Shown here one piece after another: positions 51,146 through 61,682 of a stretch of 64,000 nucleotides of DNA. The stretch spans positions 62,001 through 126,000 of the forward strand of contig CAXTSE010000002.1 in NCBI GenBank assembly GCA_964246985.1. The letters run 5' to 3'. Every line of letters starts with the position of its first letter. Position 1 is the first letter of the stretch. Under the pieces are notes generated by a model that was not told where the DNA came from, searched no databases, and saw nothing but the letters and a program-made list of their open reading frames with translations. The position numbers and the translations under genes were made by a program. This stretch comes from CAXTSE01 sp964246985. Its GTDB lineage: Bacteria > Actinomycetota > Actinomycetes > Actinomycetales > Microbacteriaceae.

Positions 51146-52246
51146 ATGCGCAAAATCGCCTTGGCGACGCTCGTCGTCGCCACGTCCGCAGCACTGGCGC
51201 TGTCGGGTTGCTCGGGTCGCACCGACACCGGCACCGATGGAGACACCGCGGCCGGCTTCGAGGCCGGCTCGACCATCGGCGTCGCCCTGCCCGACAAGAC
51301 CTCCGAGAACTGGGTTCTCGCGGGTCAGCTCTTCGAGGACGGCCTTGCCGACGCCGGCTACGACGCCGACGTCCAGTACGCCCCGGCCTCCAACACCGTC
51401 GCCGAGCAGCAGAACCAGATCACCTCGATGGTCACCAACGGCGCGAAGGTCATCATCATCGGCGCGAAGGACGGCTCGCAGCTGTCGTCGCAGGTGCAGG
51501 CGGCCAAGGACGCCGGCGCCGTCGTCATCGCGTACGACCGCCTCATCCTGAACACGGACGCCGTCGACTACTACCTCGCGTTCGACAACTACGAGGTCGG
51601 CGTCCTGCAGGGTCAGGCGCTCCTCGACGGGCTCGCCGCCGACAAGGGCGACAAGACCGCGTGGAACATCGAGCTGTTCGCCGGATCGCCCGACGACAAC
51701 AACGCCGGCGTCTTCTTCGACGGCGCGATGAGCGTCCTCCAGCCGAAGATCGACGACGGCACGCTGACCGTCGTCTCGGGCCAGACCACGTTCGAGCAGG
51801 TCGCGACCCAGGGCTGGCTCCCGGCCAACTCGCAGGCGCGCATGGACACCCTGCTCGCGGGCAACTACGGCGACAAGGACATCGACGGCGTCCTCTCGCC
51901 GAACGACACCCTGGCGCGTTCGATCCTGCAGTCGGCTTCCGACGCGGGCAAGGACCAGCCGGTCGTCACCGGTCAGGACTCCGAGGTCGAGAGCGTCAAG
52001 TCGATCGTGGAGGGCAAGCAGTACATGACCATCTACAAGGACACCCGCGCCCTGGTCGCGGCTGCCATCGGAATGGTCGACGAGCTGCAGGCCGGCAACG
52101 AGGTCTCCGAGATCAACGACACCGAGACCTACGACAACGGCTCGAAGGTCGTCCCGTCGTACCTGCTCGCGCCCGTCGTCGTGACGAAGGACAACGCGGC
52201 CGAGGTCTACAAGGACAACCCCGACCTGCTGGCCCTCACCCAGTAA
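51146..52246 (+). CDS. chvE: Multiple monosaccharide-binding lipoprotein
   Basis: 366 residues. Lipobox LALSGC with Cys near 23. The mature part is a ChvE/XylF-like sugar-binding protein: IGVALPDKTSENWVLAGQLFEDGLADAGY, VIAYDRLILNTDAVDYYLAFDN, IELFAGSPDDNNAGVFFDGAM and VVTGQDSEVESVKSI. Aldopentoses and related sugars are the usual ligands. ATG 51146 is preferred to 51140 because of its six-base spacing from GAAAGAG. Confidence 0.92.
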   Translation: MRKIALATLVVATSAALALSGCSGRTDTGTDGDTAAGFEAGSTIGVALPDKTSENWVLAGQLFEDGLADAGYDADVQYAPASNTVAEQQNQITSMVTNGAKVIIIGAKDGSQLSSQVQAAKDAGAVVIAYDRLILNTDAVDYYLAFDNYEVGVLQGQALLDGLAADKGDKTAWNIELFAGSPDDNNAGVFFDGAMSVLQPKIDDGTLTVVSGQTTFEQVATQGWLPANSQARMDTLLAGNYGDKDIDGVLSPNDTLARSILQSASDAGKDQPVVTGQDSEVESVKSIVEGKQYMTIYKDTRALVAAAIGMVDELQAGNEVSEINDTETYDNGSKVVPSYLLAPVVVTKDNAAEVYKDNPDLLALTQ

Positions 52247-52274
52247 TCCGCACCACCTCCGCACCACCACAGGG

Positions 52275-52303
52275 ACGCCCCGGTCGATTCGGCCGGGGCG
52301 TTC
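52275..52303 (+). terminator. Terminator of the first mms operon
   Basis: ACGCCCCGG (52275-52283) and CCGGGGCGT (52293-52301) form a perfect 9-bp stem followed by TT. Confidence 0.65.
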
Positions 52304-52330
52304 TGGCGTCGGCGCACCGGCAATCCGGCG

Positions 52331-52336
52331 TATGGT
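52331..52336 (+). promoter_or_regulatory. Leaderless-type -10 box (TATGGT) for LacI regulator 2
   Basis: TATGGT lies six bases before GTG 52343, which supports that start. Confidence 0.5.
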
Positions 52337-52342
52337 GACGGC

Positions 52343-53350
52343 GTGGATGTGACATCGCGGCGTTCTCCGAACATGCACGATGTCGCCGCCGTCGCCGGGG
52401 TGTCGCACCAGACCGTCTCGCGGGTGATCAACGACTTCGACGGCATCCGTCCGGAGACCCGCGATCGGGTGCTCGAGGCGATCCAGACCCTCGGATATCG
52501 GCGCAACCTGGCCGCGCGGACCCTCGCCACCAGCCGCTCGCACGCCATCGGCGTGCTCGGACCCGCGGTCAGCGACTACGGACCGACGAGCACGGTGCAG
52601 GCCATCGAGTTCGCGGCGCGAGCCGTCGGATACCACCCGCTCGTCACGTCGACGCCGACCGACCGGCGCTCGATCCTGTCGAGCATCGAGTTCCTGCTCG
52701 ACCAGGCCGTCGAGGCGCTCGTGGTGATCGCGCCGCACATCCGCGTGCTCGAGGTCGTTCGCGAGCTCGACATCGCCGAGCCGATCGTCACGCTGCAGTC
52801 GACGGACTCGGGGGCCGGCACGTCGATCGCCATCGACCAGTTCGAGGGGTCGCAGCTCGCCATGGCGCATCTGCTCGAGCTCGGCCACCGCCGCATCCAG
52901 CACGTCGCCGGGCCGCTCGAGTACTTCGAGGCCGCAGCCCGCCGGCACGGCTACGAGGCCAGCCTGGCCGAGGCGGGGCTCTCGCCGCTGCCGCTCTTCG
53001 TCGGCGACTGGACGTCCGAGTCGGGATACCGTGCCGCGGCCACGATCTCGCCGGATGCGACGGCCGTCTTCGCCGCGAACGACCAGATGGCCCTGGGGCT
53101 CATCCACGGTCTCGCCGAGCGCGGAGTCCGGGTTCCCGACGACATCAGCATCGTCGGCTTCGACAACCTGCCCGAGGCCGCGCACTTCCTTCCCGGACTG
53201 ACCACCGTCCACCAGGACTTCGCGCACCTCGGTCGGCTCGCGGTCGAGGTGCTCATCGCGCAGATCGCCGGCGCGGAGACGGCGTCCGTACCCCCGGTCG
53301 AGCCGGCGCTCGTCATCCGCGGCTCGACCGCCCGGCCGCGCGCCGCCTGA
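52343..53350 (+). CDS. LacI-family regulator 2 (adjacent to araBDA)
   Basis: 335 residues. Helix-turn-helix NMHDVAAVAGVSHQTVSRVIND and hinge LGYRRNLAARTLA, with an effector domain close in sequence to regulator 1 (IAIDQFEGSQLAMAHLLELGHRRIQHVAGP), so the two are paralogues. It precedes araB by 118 bases that contain two adjacent palindromes, and probably represses arabinose catabolism until inducer binds. Confidence 0.92.
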   Translation: MDVTSRRSPNMHDVAAVAGVSHQTVSRVINDFDGIRPETRDRVLEAIQTLGYRRNLAARTLATSRSHAIGVLGPAVSDYGPTSTVQAIEFAARAVGYHPLVTSTPTDRRSILSSIEFLLDQAVEALVVIAPHIRVLEVVRELDIAEPIVTLQSTDSGAGTSIAIDQFEGSQLAMAHLLELGHRRIQHVAGPLEYFEAAARRHGYEASLAEAGLSPLPLFVGDWTSESGYRAAATISPDATAVFAANDQMALGLIHGLAERGVRVPDDISIVGFDNLPEAAHFLPGLTTVHQDFAHLGRLAVEVLIAQIAGAETASVPPVEPALVIRGSTARPRAA

Positions 53351-53400
53351 GCCGTCGCGTCACGATCGGATCACAGAAGGGGTCCGTGAGGCCTCCGGGC

Positions 53401-53445
53401 TTGCGCCGGGCGATGTTAGCGCTAACATCATGTGAGCGTTAACAT
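53401..53445 (+). promoter_or_regulatory. araBDA promoter with tandem operators
   Basis: GATGTTAGCGCTAACATC (53412-53429) is a perfect 18-bp palindrome, directly followed by the imperfect copy ATGTGAGCGTTAACAT (53430-53445), centres 17 bp apart. The first overlaps a possible -10 TAACAT (53423-53428) paired with -35 TTGCGC (53401-53406). Confidence 0.75.
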
Positions 53446-53468
53446 CCCGAACCGGCAAGGAGGCCGTG

Positions 53469-55283
53469 ATGACTGGTCTGTCCGCGGCATCCGCCGGATC
53501 AGCAGGATCCCCCACCACCTCGAGCACAGGCGACGCCCAATACGTCATCGGCGTCGACTACGGCACCCTCTCGGGTCGCGCCCTCGTGGTGCGCGTGTCC
53601 GACGGCGCCGAGCTCGGCTCGGCCGTGCACGAGTACGAGCACGCCGTCATCGACCGCGCGCTGCCGGCGAGCGGCGCGAAGCTGCCGCCCGAGTGGGCGC
53701 TGCAGGTGCCCCAGGACTACGTCAACGTGCTCAAGACCGCCGTGCCGGAGGCCGTCGCGGCAGCGGGCATCGACCCCGCATCCGTCATCGGCATCGCCAC
53801 CGACTTCACCGCGAGCACCCCGCTGCCGGTCACGGCCGACGGCACCCCGCTCTGCGAGCTGCCCGGTCTCGAGACCCGGCCGCACGCCTACGTCAAGCTC
53901 TGGAAGCACCACGCCGCGCAGGGCCAGGCCGACCGCATCAACGCCCTCGCCGCCGAGCGGGCCGAGAGCTGGCTGCCCCGCTACGGCGGCTTCATCTCGA
54001 GCGAGTGGGAGTTCGCCAAGGGCCTGCAGCTGCTCGAGGAGGACCCCGAGCTCTACGAGCGCATGGACCACTTCGTCGAGGCGGCCGACTGGATCGTCTG
54101 GCAGCTGAGCGGCCGCTACCTGCGCAACGCCTGCACCGCCGGCTACAAGGGCATCTACCAGGACGGCGCCTACCCGAGCCGCGAGTTCCTCGGCGCCCTC
54201 AACCCCGACTTCGCCGGATTCGCAGACGACAAGGTCGCCCACGAGATCGGCCGCCTGGGCGAGTCCGCCGGCACCCTGACCGCCGAGGCCGCAGCCTGGA
54301 CCGGCCTGCCCGAAGGAATCGCCGTCGCCGTCGGCAACGTCGACGCCCACGTCACGGCCCCGGCCGCGCAGGCGGTCGAGTCCGGCCAGATGCTCGCCAT
54401 CATGGGCACCAGCACCTGCCACGTCATGAACGGCGACCACCTCGCCGAGGTGCCCGGCATGTGCGGCGTGGTGGACGGCGGCATCGTCGACGGACTCTGG
54501 GGCTACGAGGCCGGCCAGTCGGGCGTCGGCGACATCTTCGCCTGGTTCGTCGCCAACCAGGTGCCCGCCTCCTACGCGGATGCCGCGGCCGCGGCCGGTC
54601 AGAGCGTCCACCAGTACCTGACCGACCTGGCCTACACGCAGCCGGTCGGCGCCCACGGGCTCATCGCCCTCGACTGGCACAGCGGCAACCGCTCGGTGCT
54701 CGTCAACTCCGAGCTGAGCGGCACGGTCCTGGGTCTCACGCTCGGCACGCGCCCCGAGGAGATCTACCGCGCTCTGCTCGAGTCGACGGCCTTCGGAACC
54801 CGCACCATCGTCGAGACGTTCGCCGCGAGCGGCGTGCCCGTCACCGAGTTCATCGTCGCGGGCGGCCTGCTCAAGAACGCGCACCTCATGCAGACCTACA
54901 GCGACGTGCTGCGCATGCCCATCTCGACGATCGCCAGCACGCAGGGACCGGCCCTCGGATCCGCCATCCACGCCGCCGTCGCGGCGGGTGCCTACCCCGA
55001 CGTCCGCGCCGCGGGCTCCGCCATGGGCACGCGCAACATCGCCGTCTACACCCCGGATGCGGAGGCTGCCGACGCCTACGACCTCCTCTACGCCGAGTAC
55101 ACCCTGTTGCACGACCACTTCGGGCGCGGGGGCAACGATGTGATGCACCGTCTCAAGACGCGACGTCGCGAGGTGCTGGCGACGGCCGTCGACGGCGACG
55201 CCTCGGCGGCGGCTGCCGCCGGCGAGCCGACCGCCGACGTGTCCGACGCCGAGTCGTCGGCGCGCGAGGGGGTCTCGGCATGA
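53469..55283 (+). CDS. araB: Ribulokinase
   Basis: 604 residues, somewhat longer than usual because of an N-terminal Ser/Ala tail and a C-terminal extension after FGRGGNDVMHRLKTRRREVL. FGGY kinase fold: VIGVDYGTLSGRALVVRV near residue 27, GIATDFTASTPLPV, GNVDAHVTAPAA, AIMGTSTCHVM and FIVAGGLLKNAHLMQTYSDVL. It phosphorylates L-ribulose to L-ribulose 5-phosphate with ATP. ATG 53469 is five bases from AGGAGG; GTG 53466 is too close. Overlaps araD by ATGA. Confidence 0.95.
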   Translation: MTGLSAASAGSAGSPTTSSTGDAQYVIGVDYGTLSGRALVVRVSDGAELGSAVHEYEHAVIDRALPASGAKLPPEWALQVPQDYVNVLKTAVPEAVAAAGIDPASVIGIATDFTASTPLPVTADGTPLCELPGLETRPHAYVKLWKHHAAQGQADRINALAAERAESWLPRYGGFISSEWEFAKGLQLLEEDPELYERMDHFVEAADWIVWQLSGRYLRNACTAGYKGIYQDGAYPSREFLGALNPDFAGFADDKVAHEIGRLGESAGTLTAEAAAWTGLPEGIAVAVGNVDAHVTAPAAQAVESGQMLAIMGTSTCHVMNGDHLAEVPGMCGVVDGGIVDGLWGYEAGQSGVGDIFAWFVANQVPASYADAAAAAGQSVHQYLTDLAYTQPVGAHGLIALDWHSGNRSVLVNSELSGTVLGLTLGTRPEEIYRALLESTAFGTRTIVETFAASGVPVTEFIVAGGLLKNAHLMQTYSDVLRMPISTIASTQGPALGSAIHAAVAAGAYPDVRAAGSAMGTRNIAVYTPDAEAADAYDLLYAEYTLLHDHFGRGGNDVMHRLKTRRREVLATAVDGDASAAAAAGEPTADVSDAESSAREGVSA

Positions 55284-55975
55284 GCCTCGGAGCGGTCATC
55301 GACGGCCTCCGCGCCGACCTGGTGCGCCAGCACGCCCAGCTCGTGCGCTACGGGCTGGTCGTCTGGACGGGCGGCAACGTGAGTGCGCGGGTGCCCGGCG
55401 AGCAGCTGTTCCTCATCAAGCCGAGCGGCGTCGACTACGACGACCTCTCGGCCGACGACATGATCCTCTGCGACCTCGACGGCGACGTCGTGCCCGGCAG
55501 CGCCGGATCGCACCGCAGCCCGTCGAGCGACACGGCAGCGCACGCCTTCGTCTACCGCTCGATGCCGGCTGTCGGCGGCGTCGTGCACACGCACTCCACC
55601 TACGCCACCGCCTGGGCCGCGCGCGGCGAGGCCATCCCGTGCGTCATCACCGGCATGGCCGACGAGTTCGGCGGCGAGATCCCGCTGGGCCCGTTCGCTG
55701 TGATCGGCGACGACACGATCGGCCGCGGCATCGTGCAGACCCTGAGCGGGCACCGCTCGCGCGCCGTGCTCATGCAGAATCACGGCGTCTTCACCATCGG
55801 CAGGGACGCCCGCGACGCGGTCAAGGCCGCCGTGATGGCCGAGGACGTCGCCCGCACCGTCCACATCTCCCGTCAGCTCGGCGATCCCATCGCCATCCCG
55901 CAGGACCGCATCGACGCGCTGTTCGACCGCTACCAGAACGTGTACGGCCAGGCGCCGCAAGGAGAGCTCCAGTGA
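55280..55975 (+). CDS. araD: L-ribulose-5-phosphate 4-epimerase
   Basis: 231 residues of the class II aldolase/epimerase family. Seen: WTGGNVSARV, IKPSGVDYDDL, SPSSDTAAHAFVY, zinc-binding VVHTHSTYATAWA and MQNHGVFTIG. It converts L-ribulose 5-phosphate to D-xylulose 5-phosphate, feeding the pentose phosphate pathway. Overlaps araB and araA (GTGA). Confidence 0.95.
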   Translation: MSLGAVIDGLRADLVRQHAQLVRYGLVVWTGGNVSARVPGEQLFLIKPSGVDYDDLSADDMILCDLDGDVVPGSAGSHRSPSSDTAAHAFVYRSMPAVGGVVHTHSTYATAWAARGEAIPCVITGMADEFGGEIPLGPFAVIGDDTIGRGIVQTLSGHRSRAVLMQNHGVFTIGRDARDAVKAAVMAEDVARTVHISRQLGDPIAIPQDRIDALFDRYQNVYGQAPQGELQ

Positions 55976-57492
55976 CCCGCAGCATCGTCCCCGATCTCGC
56001 GACCTACGAGGTCTGGTTCCTCACCGGCAGCCAGCACCTGTACGGCCCCGAGACCCTGGCGCAGGTCGCCGAGCAGAGCCGCACCGTCGCCGACGCGCTC
56101 CAGGCCTCCTCCGACGTGCCGGTCACGATCGTCTGGAAGCCGGTCCTCACCGACGCGGAGGCGATCCGCCGCACCATGCTCGAGGCCAACTCGGCCGACC
56201 ATGTCATCGGCCTGATCGCCTGGATGCACACCTTCAGCCCGGCCAAGATGTGGATCGGCGGCCTCGACGCCCTTCAGAAGCCGCTGCTGCACCTGCACAC
56301 GCAGGCCAACGTCGAGCTGCCCTTCGCCGACATCGACTTCGACTTCATGAACCTCAACCAGGCCGCGCACGGCGACCGGGAGTTCGGCTACATCGAGTCG
56401 CGCCTCGGCATCCCGCGCACGACGGTCGTGGGCCATGTCTCCGACCCCGCCGTCACGTCCCGCGTCGGCGTCTGGAGCCGGGCAGCCGTGGGTCGCGCCA
56501 CCACCCGCGGCATGAAGCTCGCGCGCTTCGGCGACAACATGCGCTTCGTCGCCGTCACCGAGGGCGACAAGACCGAGGCCGAGCTGCGGTTCGGCGTGCA
56601 GGTCAACACCTGGGGCGTGAACGAGCTGGCGGATGCGGTGCACGCCGTCTCCGACGCCGACACCGACGCGCTGGTGGCCGAGTACCTCGACAGCTACGAC
56701 GTCGTCGCGGAGCTGCTGCCGGGGGCCGACCGCCACGAGTCGCTGCGCTACGGCGCCAAGATCGAGCTGGGACTGCGCGGCTTCCTCGAGGCCGGCGGAT
56801 TCTCGGCCTTCACCACCAGCTTCGAGGACCTCGGCGAGCTGCGGCAGCTGCCCGGTCTCGCCGTGCAGCGCCTCATGGCCGACGGCTACGGATTCGGTGC
56901 CGAGGGCGACTGGAAGACCGCCGTCCTGGTGCGCACGGCCGCGGTCATGGGCGCGGGCCTTCCCGGCGGCGCGAGCCTCATGGAGGACTACACCTACCAC
57001 CTCGAGCCCGGCAACGAGCTCATCCTCGGCGCACACATGCTCGAGGTCAGCCCGACGCTCTCGAGCGCGAAGGCGAGCCTCGAGATCCACCCGCTCGGCA
57101 TCGGCGGCAAGGAGGACCCGGTGCGCTTGGTCTTCACGGCCGACCCCGGCCCCGCCGTGGTCGTGGCGCTCAGCGACATGCGCGACCGGTTCCGGCTGGT
57201 GGCCAACGTCGTCGAGAACGTGGCACTGCCGCATCCGCTGCCGAAGCTGCCGGTCGGCCGCGCCATCTGGAAGCCGGCTCCCGACTTCCGCACCTCGGCC
57301 ACGGCCTGGCTCACCGCCGGCGCCGCCCACCACACGGTCATGTCGACCCAGCTGGGCGTCGACGTGTTCCGCGACTTCGCGGTCATGTCGGGAGTCGAGC
57401 TGCTCGTGATCGACGCCGACACCACCATCGCCGGTTTCGAGAACGAGGCCCGCTGGAACGCGGCCTACTACCGACTGGCCAGAGGCCTCTAA
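55972..57492 (+). CDS. araA: L-arabinose isomerase
   Basis: 506 residues, normal length. EVWFLTGSQHLYGPETL opens the protein. IAWMHTFSPAKMWIGGL and FMNLNQAAHGDREFGYI follow, and the metal-site regions GFGAEGDWKTAVLVR, SLMEDYTYHLEPG and LGAHMLEV match the family. It isomerises L-arabinose to L-ribulose. GTG 55972 overlaps the araD stop, so araB-araD-araA are coupled. Confidence 0.95.
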   Translation: MTRSIVPDLATYEVWFLTGSQHLYGPETLAQVAEQSRTVADALQASSDVPVTIVWKPVLTDAEAIRRTMLEANSADHVIGLIAWMHTFSPAKMWIGGLDALQKPLLHLHTQANVELPFADIDFDFMNLNQAAHGDREFGYIESRLGIPRTTVVGHVSDPAVTSRVGVWSRAAVGRATTRGMKLARFGDNMRFVAVTEGDKTEAELRFGVQVNTWGVNELADAVHAVSDADTDALVAEYLDSYDVVAELLPGADRHESLRYGAKIELGLRGFLEAGGFSAFTTSFEDLGELRQLPGLAVQRLMADGYGFGAEGDWKTAVLVRTAAVMGAGLPGGASLMEDYTYHLEPGNELILGAHMLEVSPTLSSAKASLEIHPLGIGGKEDPVRLVFTADPGPAVVVALSDMRDRFRLVANVVENVALPHPLPKLPVGRAIWKPAPDFRTSATAWLTAGAAHHTVMSTQLGVDVFRDFAVMSGVELLVIDADTTIAGFENEARWNAAYYRLARGL

Positions 57493-57598
57493 CTCCATAC
57501 GCACCACAGAGCTTGCCGGGTCCTAGCCCGGACGAGGGTTCGGACGTCGTCGACGACGCCGAGCAGCACCAACCACCACACATCGAAAGGAACACACA

Positions 57599-58723
57599 GT
57601 GAAGAAGAAGACTCTTCTCGCAGTCGTGGCGACCGCAGCGCTGACGCTCGGTCTCGCGGCCTGCGCCCCCGCCACCGACGGCGGCGGCACCGAGGGCGGC
57701 GGAGACGGCGGCCTGGTCGGCGTCGCGATGCCCACGAAGTCCTCGCAGCGCTGGATCGCGGATGGCGACGCCCTCAAGTCGCAGCTCGAGGAGGCCGGAT
57801 ACACGGTCGACCTCCAGTACGCCGAGGACGACATCCCCACCCAGGTCTCGCAGATCGAGAACATGGTCACGAAGGGCGCTGTCGCGCTCGTCATCGCGGC
57901 CATCGACGGCACCACGCTGACCAACGTCCTCGAGGACGCGGCCAGCCAGGACATCGCCGTCATCGCGTACGACCGACTCCTGGTCGACACCGACGCGGTG
58001 AGCTACTACGCCACGTTCGACAACTTCCTCGTCGGACAGCAGCAGGCGTGGTCGGTCCTGAACGGCCTCGGTCTGACCGAGCTCGACGGAACCGCGATCG
58101 AGGGCGCCCCCACCGGCCCGTTCAACATCGAGCTCTTCGCCGGCTCGCTGGATGACAACAACGCGTTCTTCTTCTTCAACGGCGCCATGGACGTGCTCCA
58201 GCCGTACTTCGACGATGGAACGCTGGTCGTCAAGTCGGGTCAGACCGAGATCGAGCAGGTCGCCACGCTGCGCTGGGACGGCGAGACCGCCCAGAGCCGC
58301 ATGGAGGACATCCTCACCTCGCAGTACTCCGACGGCACGCAGGTCGACGCGGTCCTGTCGCCCTACGACGGCATCAGCCGTGGCATCATCTCGGCCCTGA
58401 CGGACGCCGGCTACTCGGTCGGCCCCGACTTCCCGATCATCTCGGGTCAGGACGCGGAGATCGACTCGGTCAAGGCCATCGTCTCGGGCGAGCAGTACGC
58501 CACGATCTTCAAGGACACGCGTGAGCTGGCCAAGAAGGCGACCGAGATGACCATCGCGGTCCTCTCGGGCGAAGAGCCGGAGATCAACGACACCGAGACG
58601 TACGACAACGGCGTGAAGGTCGTGCCGTCGTACCTCCTGGAGCCGGTCACGGTCGTCAAGGACAACATCACCAGCGTCCTGGTCGACAGCGGCTACTTCA
58701 CCCAGGCTGAGATCGACGGCTAA
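57599..58723 (+). CDS. chvE: Multiple monosaccharide-binding lipoprotein, second copy
   Basis: 374 residues. Lipobox LGLAAC with Cys near 21, then a Gly-rich spacer. VGVAMPTKSSQRWIADGDALKSQLEEAGY, VIAYDRLLVDTDAVSYYATFDN and IELFAGSLDDNNAFFFFNGAM parallel the first copy. Linked to araBDA, so L-arabinose is the likely ligand. GTG 57599 follows GAAAGGA. A very stable hairpin separates it from mmsA. Confidence 0.92.
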   Translation: MKKKTLLAVVATAALTLGLAACAPATDGGGTEGGGDGGLVGVAMPTKSSQRWIADGDALKSQLEEAGYTVDLQYAEDDIPTQVSQIENMVTKGAVALVIAAIDGTTLTNVLEDAASQDIAVIAYDRLLVDTDAVSYYATFDNFLVGQQQAWSVLNGLGLTELDGTAIEGAPTGPFNIELFAGSLDDNNAFFFFNGAMDVLQPYFDDGTLVVKSGQTEIEQVATLRWDGETAQSRMEDILTSQYSDGTQVDAVLSPYDGISRGIISALTDAGYSVGPDFPIISGQDAEIDSVKAIVSGEQYATIFKDTRELAKKATEMTIAVLSGEEPEINDTETYDNGVKVVPSYLLEPVTVVKDNITSVLVDSGYFTQAEIDG

Positions 58724-58738
58724 GTCGATTCGCCACTG

Positions 58739-58773
58739 ACTGGTGGGGGGAGCGTTAGGCTCCCCCCACCAGT
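58739..58773 (+). terminator. Strong intercistronic hairpin between chvE and mmsA (second set)
   Basis: ACTGGTGGGGGGAGC (58739-58753) and GCTCCCCCCACCAGT (58759-58773) pair perfectly over 15 bp with a five-base loop, followed by CTTCC. It probably allows partial read-through so that the binding protein is made in excess. Confidence 0.8.
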
Positions 58774-58803
58774 CTTCCCCCAACGACGTAAGAGAGCTGG
58801 ATC

Positions 58804-60335
<1,532 letters not shown>

Positions 60336-60336
<1 letters not shown>

Positions 60337-61601
60337 TGTCCAACCCCACCACCACAGACAACGAGATCGTCGAGCAGGTCGGTCCCCCCACCAACAAGGT
60401 CACCGCCGCCATCAGCCATGTCGTCAGCGACCTGGGTCGCAACGGCATCTTCATCGCCCTGATCGCGGTCATCGCGCTGTTCTCGGTGCTGACCATCCAG
60501 GGCGGCAGCTCGGTGCTGCTGCGCCCGCAGAACATCTCCAACCTCATCGTGCAGAACGGCTACATCCTGGTCCTCGCGATCGGGATGGTGCTGATCATCG
60601 TCGCGGGCCACATCGACCTGTCGGTCGGATCGGTCGCCGCGTTCGTCGGCGCGGTGTCCGGGGTGTTCGCGGTCAACATGGGACTGCCCTGGTGGCTGTC
60701 CGTCATCCTCTCGCTGCTCGTCGGAGCTCTGGTGGGCGCCTGGCAGGGATTCTGGATCGCCTACGTCGGCATCCCCGCCTTCATCGTGACCTTGGCGGGC
60801 ATGCTGATCTTCCGCGGGCTCGCGCTCGTCGTGCTCGGCAACTCCAACATCGGGTCGTTCCCGGTCGAGTACCGGGCCCTCGGCAACGGCTTCCTGAGTT
60901 TCTTCACGATCCCGTGGCCGGCGGGCGGACCGCGCGCGGACATCGATCCGATCACCCTCGCCATCGGCGCGGTGGCGATCGTGGGCATCATCGTGCAGCA
61001 GCTGCGCACCCGCAGCGCCCGGCAGAAGTACGGCCAGGACGTCGAGCCGCTCGGCTGGCTCATCGCGAAGTTCGCGCTGACCATCGTCGGCATCGGCGCC
61101 TTCAGCTACGCCCTCGCGCTCGCCAAGGGCATCCCGATCACCCTGATCGTGCTCGCGGTGCTCGTGCTGGTCTACGGCGTCGTGCAGAACCGCAGCGTCT
61201 TCGGCCGCCACATCTACGCGATCGGCGGCAACCGCCACGCGGCCGAGCTGTCGGGCATCAAGACCCGCCAGGTCGACTTCTTCCTGTTCGTCAACATGGG
61301 CCTGCTGGCCGCGCTCGCGGGTCTGATCTTCACGGCCCGCCTCAACCTCGCCGGCCCGAACGCCGGCGAGGGCTTCGAGCTCGAGGCCATCTCGGCCGCG
61401 TTCATCGGCGGCGCGGCGGTGCAGGGCGGCGTCGGCACCATCGGCGGCGCGATCATCGGCGGTCTGATCATCGGCGTCCTGAACAACGGCATGTCGATCA
61501 TGGGCATCGGCATCGAGTGGCAGCAGGCCGTCAAGGGCTTCGTGCTGCTGCTCGCCGTCGCGTTCGACGTGTTCAACAAGCGCCGCGCCGGCGGCCGCTA
61601 G
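60336..61601 (+). CDS. mmsB: Multiple monosaccharide ABC transporter permease, second copy
   Basis: 421 residues with around ten helices. GMVLIIVAGHIDLSVGSVAAFVGAVSG and AIGGNRHAAELSGIKTRQVDFFLF parallel the first copy. It ends soon after the last helix (DVFNKRRAGGR). Last gene of the probable araB-araD-araA-chvE-mmsA-mmsB unit. Confidence 0.93.
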
Positions 61602-61624
61602 TCCGGACGCCTTCCGCGCACCGG

Positions 61625-61674
61625 TTGCCCGGAACGGCCCGTGTCACCTCGGTGACATCGGCGGTTCCGGGCAA
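61625..61674. terminator. Bidirectional terminator between mmsB and thuA
   Basis: TTGCCCGGAAC (61625-61635) and GTTCCGGGCAA (61664-61674) form a perfect outer stem. Inside, GTCACC (61643-61648) and GGTGAC (61651-61656) form a second. It lies between convergent genes. Confidence 0.72.
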
Positions 61675-61682
61675 TCGGCGTC

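Noticed and set aside
49781..53227. A 1148-codon open frame on the minus strand
   Set aside because: Antisense to mmsB, chvE and LacI regulator 2, all with clear family motifs; composition is that of a complement frame.
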